In this document: piece by piece, positions 56,490 through 64,000 of the stretch
How the letters are laid out: each line of letters begins with the position of its first letter
Position numbering within the stretch: the stretch's first letter is position 1
Program-made: the position numbers and the translations under genes
NCBI GenBank assembly: GCA_006384855.1
Contig: VCJN01000091.1
Location: forward strand, 1-64,000
DNA from: Tetraselmis striata
Lineage: Eukaryota > Chlorophyta > Chlorodendrophyceae > Chlorodendrales > Chlorodendraceae
Reading direction: 5' to 3'
DNA: 64,000 nt
Notes under the pieces: generated by a model
What the model was told of the DNA's origin: nothing
Seen by the model: only the letters and a program-made list of their open reading frames with translations
Databases searched by the model: none

Positions 56490-59244
56490 CTACTGCCGGT
56501 CCAGCCCCGCGAACCGGTGCTGATCTGCCTTGGCTTCCACAGACGCAAGGCGCACGTACTCTGGCATGAACACATCCCGCTTGCTGATGCGCTTGCCAGT
56601 GTAGGGGTCCAACAGGACCTGCGCGTACTCAAAGTCCCGGATCCAGGTGTCTATCCGCCGCCCGTCCAGGTCCGACTTCTCAAGCAGCGCGTGCACCACG
56701 CCACCGCTGTCCGGCACCTCGTTCTCGGGCCGCTGTGAACCACACGTAGCCAGGCTCAGACCACAATGCTTTCACATGCAATATGACATTTCAATGGAAT
56801 GCCGGAGGGTAGGGCTGCTACAGTGCAGGAGGGAGGGGGGGGGGGGGGGGGCTTCAGATGTTGCGTTGCGCACATCTTGGCATGCACGCGAGTTGCGTTG
56901 ATGGGTGTGTTGGGCCACCCTGGGTGCAGAAGCATTGACACTCGGCGAGGGATCAAAGGTATGCGCACCTTGATGCTGAGCACTACCGCGCCAGGGGACG
57001 ATAGGGACAGCCGGATCATGAAGGTTCCTGGCTTGTGGTGCGTGAGGGCGCGCACAGCCTCCGCACGCCCCACATCGAAGCCTGCAACAATGGTTGGGTC
57101 GGACTGCACCCCACAGCATGCCTGAATCTCAGCACTGATTACCGGATGTAATCAAGACAAGGATGGGAGAAAGAGCAGAGGAAGACAGCAAGTGGCAGGG
57201 GGACTCACGTGGTTCCAGGTGGTGCGGATGCGTATGAGGAGGTTGATCATCGCCGAGTACCAGTTCTGGAAGGTTTTCCACTGTTCCATGCTGATTTGCA
57301 TGCCCAGCCGGCGAGCCTGTCGGTGGCAGCGGCCAAGAGCAACAGCGTGTAGGCTCAGGCCCCTGGCACAGGCTCAGGCTGCGTCCCCCCCGCCACCCCC
57401 CCCCCCCCCCCCCCCCCCGCCCTGCATCCCCTCTGCTTCGCTTACTTGCCAGTAGGACACAGATAGGAACGCACCTCAAAGGTGTCAGGGAAACCTGCTT
57501 GCACCTCCAGAATGCGCATGTCCATCTCCGTGAGCGGACGTGTCAGACCTACCCAGCAGCCACATTGGTCAGTGGGCTCAGACAAACCCCGCTTGCGTGC
57601 CATCAACCATGAGCTCATTAACCAGCAGCTCACCCCAGCTGCCGGCACTCAGCTGGGGGAAGACAACTCGCTGTGCCTACTGCTATCAATACAACATTAC
57701 CAAGACCGCTGCAACTCTTACGGCAGGCAAGGAGGCCGCTGGCGGGGGGGGGGGGGGGGGGGGGGGGGGGATAAACACAAGGTAGTTGTTTCACACCTGC
57801 TGTCTCGTATTTTGTGATTGCATACTCCCGCACGGCCTCAATGGAGTAGAAGACTGGCTCTGGCTGCTGCATGCCCTGGTTGGCCAACGGGGATTGGCGC
57901 TCCATATTGACACCGCCAGCGGCGTTAAACATGCCCCCCATGTCAAACGTGCCGCCGGCCATGCCCCACTGTTGCTGGCCAGGGTAGGCACTGGCATCCG
58001 CAGCAGCACTCATCCCCGGGAAGTGGCCGCCCTGCATAGCGCGCTCCTGCTGGCCGATGGCGGTGGGGTGGCTGATCGCTGGCGAGGATGGTGGGTAGTT
58101 GCCACCCATGGCAGGAGAAAAGTCGTCGTCATATTCATTCCTCGGCCGGACGCCACCCTGCGCCTCCTGGCCGAGCGGGTCCACGTCTGCATCAAGTACT
58201 CCACCGCTACTGGAGGGCGCCTTCTCGACATGGCCTTGCAGCGACTCGAGCGCGCGCACACCCTGGTTTGTAATGTGTGCGATGACAATAGTGGGCACAT
58301 GGTACACCGCGTACAGCAGATCGCGGTCCAGCACGTTGACGCTGAACAGCATGTACACCTTCTTCATGCGGCTGGGCTTGATGATCTTCAGATCGCAGAA
58401 CTCAAATTCATGCGTCATGTACTTGAATTGCGCCACGCCACCACCGGCACCCGCGCCACTCGCCTGGCGCCGCATCTGCCGCGCGCCGCTGTAGTCGGGC
58501 GCGCCCATCGCCATCCCCTGCTGCCCTTCGCCAAGCATACCCACAGGGTCCAGGAACTCCTCCCCAAAGCCCATCTCCAGACTGGTAAAGGGCGAGGATT
58601 CCATCACGGGCGCTTCCGGCATCATGCTGCGCGAGTCGTTCGCATCGCTTCCTGTTCTCACGTAGCCAGACATTGTCACCTTTTGTAGCGAGCTCTGCCG
58701 AATGACTTCGGGCGTGCGGTTCATTGCATCGACCTGGTCCACAGTGTCATCAAAGACGTGCGAGATGGAAGTGGTGCCAGTCAGCCAGGACTCGGCGTCC
58801 TCGTTGGTCTCTGCCCAGTTGGGCAGGTCCGATCGGTCGTTTTCTGTCAGCACATGTGCCTTGACGGTGCACACAAAGGACACCCCGCTTGTTGAGCGGT
58901 ATGACACCCCCACCTTGACCTGCCGGGAAGAGTGCAGAGCAGGAGGCAGGGGGGGGGGGGGGGGGGGGAGGGGGTTAGCACAAGCACTGGTCCCCGGACT
59001 GTCATTTATAATGGTATCCGAGGTAGTAAAATCCTGCAAGCTATCAGAGCTGCTAAGCCTTAAAAAGGACCTACATTTAAGTGAGCACAGCTGCGAGTGA
59101 AGCCTGGATCATGTGAGATTATGAACGCACTGGATCCCTATACGCATTTGCACCTAGGGTAGCACAATTTCAACACTCCCCCCCCCTTCCACGCCCACTT
59201 TCCCTGAAGGGCACGATCGCACGCACACGATCGCACACACACGA

Positions 59245-59324
<80 letters not shown>

Positions 59325-59711
59325 TGCAGCACATAACAGGGAAAGCCTACAGGTCGCACCCACCTTGAAGTTTGGACGGATGGTTTTCTTGACCTTGAGT
59401 GGCAGGGAAAATATGCCCGGCGCTTGGGTGACGCGCACGGTCACACGCTCGGGAGCGCGAGCGCGCGCCATCGGGGATAGAGTACGCATGAGGGCAGGGC
59501 CCCCGCCTGGCTCTTGCCGCGCTCCTCCTACATCTGAGTTTGCCTGTTTTTCGCTCTTGACCCACTGCCACCCCTCACGGCTCGCAACATTGCGTGTGAC
59601 GTTGCCATACCGCACCCACTGTGTCTGCTTGTGGTCCACGTCTGGCTCAAACTCTGGCACCTTGGGGAAGCTCTGGATGCCCAGAAACTTGTCCTCCTTC
59701 TCCTCCGCCAT
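56490..59711 (-). CDS. STAT-like protein with linker and SH2 domain, 682 aa
   Basis: Six exons keep phase: 59711-59364, 58919-57797, 57548-57475, 57316-57209, 57121-56969 and 56732-56490. The C-terminal SH2 domain is clear: GRAEAVRALTHHKPGTFMIR continuing LSLSSPGAVVLSIK (about 565-602), with the phosphotyrosine-binding Arg in FMIRLS. Before it lies a STAT-type linker (LTEMDMRILEV, then EQWKTFQNWYSAMINLLIRI and TTW). Further upstream a beta-rich region ends in HVPTIVIAHITNQ (about 323-335), resembling the end of the STAT DNA-binding domain. Between them is a ~150-residue Gly/Met/Pro/Gln-rich insert. No N-terminal STAT helical bundle is seen. The tail has one tyrosine in FMPEYVRLAS, a candidate phosphorylation site. 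STAT proteins carry phosphotyrosine signals into the nucleus. Plants have short linker-SH2 relatives, so this may be one of those with added domains. Confidence 0.85.
59231..59322. repeat. (CA)n microsatellite in intron 1 of the STAT-like gene
   Basis: About 37 CA units, preceded by three ACGATCGCACAC-type units. Poly(G) runs at 57747-57770, 58949-58967 and 56832-56850, and a poly(C) run at 57398-57418, lie in other introns of this gene. Confidence 0.97.
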
Positions 59712-60685
59712 GATGCCACCTGTTTAGTTGGCGGCGGAGAAGCCTGGCAAGAAAGCGCGGGCGCGGAGGGGGAGCAGCAGCGCGCTCAAACACCTGGGGC
59801 CGGCGGCATTTGGCCAAATGCTTTTTTTTTACGCTGCTTCCCGGCGAACGGGCGAAATTGCAAGTTGTAGGAGTTTGAATCTGAACAAGCGCCCCTGAAC
59901 CCTGCCGATCAGCGCGCACATGTGACGAGGCTGTTTTCGGCGGCGTCTGGCTGCGGGCCCAACGGGATACCCTGTAGTGCTTTGGCCGACGGCGGTGCTT
60001 CATTTTGCCACAGTCCGGTTTAAAACACTAACAGGTACTTGTTTTGCTTGTTGCCCGCATCCAGGAAGCGACTGAGGGGGCAAACTGATGTTTGCTGGGA
60101 CGAGGAATGCGGCAACCTGTCGGCGAACCCTACTACTTCTACCGGTACATGTACGGGCGCACCAGTACGTGGCGACAGTAGGGCCGACAGCCAGACAATA
60201 GTGGCGGAAGACTCACCGCCGTCAGAAAGTCAAAAACCGCGGCCAGGAAAGGAGGATCAGCTGCGCGGTTTAAGTAGCCAATCCAGGGAGTTGACGTGCG
60301 GAATGCAGTATACCCGCTTCGCTCATCAGTGTATTGCAGTCGAGCTTTCCGAGCACACGACTAAACCGCGCTGACGATAAACTCGCGGGATGGCCGTGTA
60401 CCCCCCCCCCCCCCCCCCCCCCCCCCCGCCACCACCACACACACAAACACACAAGCCGCCGCTGGGGCGTGCCCAAACTTTGATGTTTTCGCCTGGAGCT
60501 GATTTCTGACTGACCTAGCTTCTCACCTGAATCCCAGTGCGACTGCCGTGCGCCGCCGGTCTGCAGTGCTGCTGCGGAAACCGGGCTTGTGCGTCTGGCT
60601 TGTGCCTGTCTTGTACCAGTACCGCCACACATCAGACGCAGCAATAGTACAAGGGTTTATCAATAGTAGCAACTATTAGCGACTA
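59712..60685. other. Upstream region of the STAT-like gene, no gene recognised
   Basis: It contains a GGTAC-rich cluster (ACCGGTACATGTACGGGCGC near 60140), a poly(C) run of about 26 (60402-60427) and a short CA tract. Confidence 0.55.
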
Positions 60686-60796
60686 CTGCCCCCAGAGGTA
60701 AGTGTTGTAGTGCGCTTTTGTGAAAGCCCTGATGTAATATATGCCCCCAGAGGTAAGGACCAGAGAGGACTAAAGACAAGAGAGGGATTTGTACAT

Positions 60797-60824
60797 TTCA
60801 AAGTTGAGTCTGGTTTTGCCAAAA
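60797..60824 (-). repeat. 28-bp repeat B, outer copy
   Basis: CATTTCAAAGTTGAGTCTGG plus TTTTGCCA is repeated exactly at 61101-61128. Confidence 0.9.
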
Positions 60825-60914
60825 AGGTCGCGCAGGCTGTTTTACACGGTCAAGAGCCGAAATTGGCAGGAAGGTTTAGCGAAAAGCGTGGAGGGAAAAC
60901 GGAGTCAGGGGGGG

Positions 60915-61083
60915 CGCTGCGTGGAACGCAGCGAAAACTGGAAGATGGCAGGCTCAGCTGTTCTGGCTGCTTTTATGTCTACTCGTGCTGCACCCAACAA
61001 GGGCGCAACAACAGTTACTAGTTCCCGTACCACTGCGCAGCACTTGTAGCTGAAAAGCGGTTAGGTCAAGGATGGAAACCCCA
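60915..61083 (-). repeat. 169-bp direct repeat A, downstream copy
   Basis: By eye it is identical to 63832-64000. It begins on the plus strand with the palindrome CGCTGCGTGGAACGCAGCG. The 12-bp palindrome TAAACTAGTTTA follows at 61084. Confidence 0.95.
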
Positions 61084-61180
61084 TAAACTAGTTTAGATCA
61101 TTTCAAAGTTGAGTCTGGTTTTGCCAGTCTTGAGCGAACGTAGAGAGCGGTGGATTTGACGGAGAAGGGGTAGCGCCAAG

Positions 61181-62806
61181 TCATGAAGGAGGCACTGGGA
61201 AGGCCACCGCTGCGGAGTCCTGTTGGACTTGGAAGTGGCGGAGGGGGGCGATGTGTCCAAAGAAGAACCACGCGCCAGGAGAAGGAAGAACGTTGGGGTC
61301 GATGTAGTCCAGAACGACATCGGAGTTAGTAGCCCAGCCGCCTTGGTAGCGGATGTGGGACAGTGGCGCTCCGATGGCATTTGCTGCAGAGGCTGCGCCC
61401 TTGCGTAGACTGTGTGAAGTCCAGGAAGTGCCAGCAGGAGGGGCAGCGTTGACTAGGTTGACCGCTGTAGACAACCAGTCTGACATCGTAGCCGCAGTCC
61501 AAGGTTTTGACTGCTCAGCCACATTGACAGCCCAGAAGTTGGAGGCAGCCAAGCCAACAGTAACCAGGGGGACAGACTGGACGTTGTCGATGAAGTAGCG
61601 CAAGAGTCGTGCCACTCGAGGGTGCTCGGACACTGGAAGGAGAAGTACGCGCAGGTCGTCGGGTCCCCGACGGCCAGCGCGACCCTTCTCGCGGTAGATC
61701 TGCAAGGTGATGTTGTAGGTGTCGACATGCACATCTTGCACTCGACAGGAGACGCCAGTAAGGCCCCTGGCAAAGAACATGAAGTTGACAACCGAGGCCA
61801 AGAGGGCTCGGTAGTCGAGGTGGGACTCTGGGTAAGGAGCAGACACAATTAGCTCGGCCTTTGAGACGAAGCGGTAAGCTACATCCGCAGGCAGAGGGAC
61901 ACGCAAAGGGGCAGCGTCCAGTCGGCGCTGCCGCAACATTAACCCACGCCTTGCCGAAGTGAGGTGTAGGCTGTCCTTGGCGATCGGGACGAGGTTGTGC
62001 AGCTCGAAGAAGGTGTTGATGGCAGACAGGTAGGGCTGCAGCGATTTAGCTGCGATGTGTCCTCGCTCCCCGATCCAGGCAACGTACCGGACAACAGTAG
62101 CAGTAGTCGCTTCCAGCGGGCTGATGTTCTCGGAGTCGTGGCAGAACTCAGCGAACTGAGACAGTCTGCCGGCGTAGCTCTTGAGGGTCTGCGCGCTGAG
62201 GGAGCTGGAGAGCAGGTCCAGCGTCCGCTGCCCTAGCTCGTCTGAGCCGAACGCGTCCTGCAGCCGAGATCGCAGTGACGCAGCCCATGGAGCGATAGCT
62301 GCGGGCTCGTCGATTACGTAAGTGCGTCGTTTTACTGACAGAGTTCCACCGGTACGGCTACTGTTCGCAAAGTACTCGGCAGCAGCGGTTAGGTTCCCGG
62401 TGGTTGGCCGGTAGTTGCTGGACGGGTTTGCAGTAGCTCCAGTACGGGTTTGCGGGGCTAGGTTCAGGTAAGAGGGCCGCCCCGCGCGCCCTTCGCGCTC
62501 GTAGCGTCTGTCCCGTGCGTAACGTACACGCGCGAAACTTGGTCGTTGCGAACCGGTTGTAACACGTAGTGTAACAACCGACGAACGCAGAGATGGGGTT
62601 GTAAGAAAGGCGGATGGTTGAGCCGCCATGTGCAGGTGTGCGGATGGTTGAGCCGCACTCGGCTGTAGCTGTGAGAAGCGCCGCACCGAGGAAGGTCTAA
62701 ATGAAGTCTGTAAGGTGGGGGGGTCAGGTCCTGACACAGGGCGCTCATCCCGCCGTTGAGCTGCAAGGGTGCGTCTTGCGGCGGTCACCGAAAGGTGACC
62801 TCGCAA
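61181..62806 (-). CDS. Tyrosine recombinase (phage-integrase family), 541 aa
   Basis: This is a single uninterrupted exon. An Arg/Ser/Thr-rich leader (1-190) precedes a SAM-like core-binding domain (about 195-290, with TLKSYAGRLSQFAEFC and YLSAINTFFELH). The catalytic domain follows. All active-site positions are present: R347 in FFARGLTGVS, K374 in YREKGRAG, H465 and R468 in SHSLRKGAAS, W491 in QGGWATNSD, and Y501 in LDYIDPN as the nucleophile. Such enzymes cut and rejoin DNA through a 3'-phosphotyrosine intermediate and insert circular DNA. In DIRS-like elements the enzyme integrates the circular cDNA. It follows the gag-like ORF by 36 bases. The start is approximate because the leader is poorly conserved. 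Confidence 0.94.
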   Translation of the reverse strand: MRGHLSVTAARRTLAAQRRDERPVSGPDPPTLQTSFRPSSVRRFSQLQPSAAQPSAHLHMAAQPSAFLTTPSLRSSVVTLRVTTGSQRPSFARVRYARDRRYEREGRAGRPSYLNLAPQTRTGATANPSSNYRPTTGNLTAAAEYFANSSRTGGTLSVKRRTYVIDEPAAIAPWAASLRSRLQDAFGSDELGQRTLDLLSSSLSAQTLKSYAGRLSQFAEFCHDSENISPLEATTATVVRYVAWIGERGHIAAKSLQPYLSAINTFFELHNLVPIAKDSLHLTSARRGLMLRQRRLDAAPLRVPLPADVAYRFVSKAELIVSAPYPESHLDYRALLASVVNFMFFARGLTGVSCRVQDVHVDTYNITLQIYREKGRAGRRGPDDLRVLLLPVSEHPRVARLLRYFIDNVQSVPLVTVGLAASNFWAVNVAEQSKPWTAATMSDWLSTAVNLVNAAPPAGTSWTSHSLRKGAASAANAIGAPLSHIRYQGGWATNSDVVLDYIDPNVLPSPGAWFFFGHIAPLRHFQVQQDSAAVAFPVPPS

Positions 62807-62842
62807 GGCTCCTGCAGCTCCGACGAGCGGCGCCCCACGCCG

Positions 62843-63352
62843 TCACTCGTGCTCACCTTCGCGGCCGCGTCCACGTCCGCCGCCACGTCCTCGCCCACGC
62901 CCGCGACCTGCAGCTGCAGCCGCTACTCGAGAAGTAGCGGTCGCCTTGGCGCTGCTAGCAACGGTCGCCTCGAAGACACGACGCTCGTAGTCCCTCATGA
63001 GGTCCCCAAAAATCGCAGAGCCCAGATGCTCCGAAGCAGGCTGAAAATGCTGAGCTCGCAGCACGTCCAGAACACCTTGGTCACCGTGCACACGCTTGAT
63101 CTCATTCAACCTCCGCAGGAAGGCTAGACGAAAACGAAACGCCTTGTCGATGGCCTCGGCGTGATTCCGAGCTCTCGCGAGGTAGGGGGTGAAGTCCTGG
63201 TTAGTGGCGGGGACGTAAGGTAGCAGCTCGTCGAGCGCCACGAAAAGGGCGGCCATGTGGGCCCCGAAACACGACATCCACAAGTACTCCTCCTGGGCCG
63301 GCAGACGCCGGTCATCCTGCTTGAGGTACTCGTTCGTTAGGTCGGTGCTCAA
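62843..63352 (-). CDS. Gag-like protein with RGG-rich tail, 169 aa
   Basis: A helical first part (EEYLWMSCFGAHMAALFVAL, then LARARNHAEAIDKAFRFRL and FLRRLNEIKRVHGDQG) is followed by a Gly/Arg-rich tail (GRGRGRGRGGGRGRG) suited to nucleic-acid binding. Position and composition fit a retroelement gag. It starts just after the stop of the preceding ORF in another frame, so frameshifting, a small intron or reinitiation may link them. Confidence 0.65.
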   Translation of the reverse strand: MSTDLTNEYLKQDDRRLPAQEEYLWMSCFGAHMAALFVALDELLPYVPATNQDFTPYLARARNHAEAIDKAFRFRLAFLRRLNEIKRVHGDQGVLDVLRAQHFQPASEHLGSAIFGDLMRDYERRVFEATVASSAKATATSRVAAAAAGRGRGRGRGGGRGRGREGEHE

Positions 63353-63361
63353 AGGGAAAAG

Positions 63362-63717
63362 TCAAGGCACTCGGCTGACCGGTCGAACGGCCTCGTAACC
63401 AGAATCTGCTCTCTGCAGTAGCTCTGGCACCGCGAGGTAATCATCCTCGGCACTCACGGATTTTGCTCCGACACGGCCGCTCTGGGCTAGCTCTAGCAAG
63501 TCGGGGCGCTCTGCGGCTCCCCCGCTGCCTGTCGGCTGTCCCGCGAAGCGCTGCCCGGAGCCGGAGCCATGTGCCCCTTCTCCATCAACAACACGATCAC
63601 GAGCCGTCAATTGTGCCACAGCTGTAGCCAGCTCTCGCAGTAATGAAGACTGGGCCCTCATATCTGCGTTCAGCGACTCCAACGTCGGCTCGGCGACGGG
63701 TTCTTCTCCATCTGGCA
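63362..63717 (-). CDS. Short gag-like N-terminal ORF, about 118 aa
   Basis: Starting at MPDGEEPVAEPTLESL, it has a coiled-coil-like helix (LNADMRAQSSLLRELATAVA) and a Gly/Ser-rich low-complexity part. It ends 9 bases before the second gag-like ORF. The frame is open upstream to 63751. It is probably the N-terminal part of one gag polyprotein. Confidence 0.5.
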
Positions 63718-63831
63718 TGGTAACGCACGGACGTACGGACGAGAATATCACACTCGGGTGGCGAGCCGGGTGTGGTCTTGAACAACCTAGGGTGACCTTG
63801 CTCGCAACGGGTTACGAGACAGTTTTTACAT

Positions 63832-64000
63832 CGCTGCGTGGAACGCAGCGAAAACTGGAAGATGGCAGGCTCAGCTGTTCTGGCTGCTTTTATGTCTACT
63901 CGTGCTGCACCCAACAAGGGCGCAACAACAGTTACTAGTTCCCGTACCACTGCGCAGCACTTGTAGCTGAAAAGCGGTTAGGTCAAGGATGGAAACCCCA
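63832..64000 (-). repeat. 169-bp direct repeat A, upstream copy, cut by the window edge
   Basis: Identical by eye to 60915-61083. The inner boundary is the palindrome CGCTGCGTGGAACGCAGCG at 63832-63850. The true length cannot be seen because the window ends. Confidence 0.95.

Larger units (their letters stand above)
60690..64000 (-). mobile_element. Tyrosine-recombinase mobile element with split direct repeats, runs off the right edge
   Basis: Read on the minus strand the layout is: repeat A (64000-63832, cut by the window edge), gag-like ORF (63717-63362), second gag-like ORF (63352-62843), tyrosine recombinase (62806-61181), a 28-bp repeat B (61128-61101), repeat A again (61083-60915), then repeat B again (60824-60797). 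A1-genes-B1-A2-B2 is the split-direct-repeat pattern of PAT/Ngaro-type DIRS-like retrotransposons. Only ~2.7 kb lies between the A repeats, all used by gag-like and recombinase ORFs, so no reverse transcriptase is encoded. The A copies are identical over 169 bp, so the element is young. The outer end past repeat B is uncertain. Confidence 0.8.

Noticed and set aside
60690-64000. Ordinary LTR retrotransposon with DDE integrase
   Set aside because: The only integration enzyme is a tyrosine recombinase, and the repeats are split direct repeats without TG...CA ends.
60690-64000. Plain Crypton (recombinase-only DNA transposon)
   Set aside because: Cryptons lack long direct repeats and gag-like ORFs. 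Not fully excluded until genomic siblings are compared.

Overview
The window is nuclear DNA from a GC-rich eukaryote, most likely a green alga (chlorophyte); the species is not identified. Evidence: every conserved gene is split by many short introns (GT-AG, one GC-AG). TGTAA, the usual chlorophyte poly(A) signal, follows several stop codons. Two products have plant-type plastid leaders. REX1-B, a repair protein first described in Chlamydomonas, is present. Introns are full of poly(C)/poly(G) runs and CA/TG/GA microsatellites.

Positions 1-16,000 are repeat-rich and have no confident host gene. They hold a broken zinc-finger ORF at the left edge, a 187-bp satellite, a GC-rich minisatellite, and an array of ~31-bp GGTGCACC repeats. 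A 2,994-bp element (3366-6359) splits that array; it has ~84-bp terminal inverted repeats and a 9-bp target duplication, so it looks Mutator-like. Further right are degraded ORFs and a large foldback palindrome (11513-12174).

Positions 16,600-60,000 carry seven well-supported genes, rebuilt here exon by exon with consistent phase: an alpha2delta-like calcium-channel accessory subunit (+, 16633-20048); the COQ8/ABC1 atypical kinase (+, 22886-27674); REX1-B (+, 32782-35969); a 1,692-residue coiled-coil protein in 19 exons (-, 47051-36664); plastid threonine dehydratase (+, 48792-52599); a plastid-type alpha/beta hydrolase (-, 54324-52802); and a STAT-like protein with a linker and SH2 domain (-, 59711-56490). 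Between them lie a decayed LINE, copies of a ~270-bp dispersed repeat and a perfect 30-bp palindrome.

Positions 60,690-64,000 hold most of a young mobile element on the minus strand: gag-like ORFs followed by an intact tyrosine recombinase. Identical 169-bp direct repeats bracket it, it has a split-direct-repeat layout, and there is no room for a reverse transcriptase. This element and the STAT-like gene are the most unusual things in the window.

The host genes do not form a pathway. They cover unrelated jobs (membrane channel accessory, ubiquinone synthesis, DNA repair, isoleucine synthesis, plastid hydrolysis, phosphotyrosine-type signalling), as is normal for a eukaryotic chromosome.
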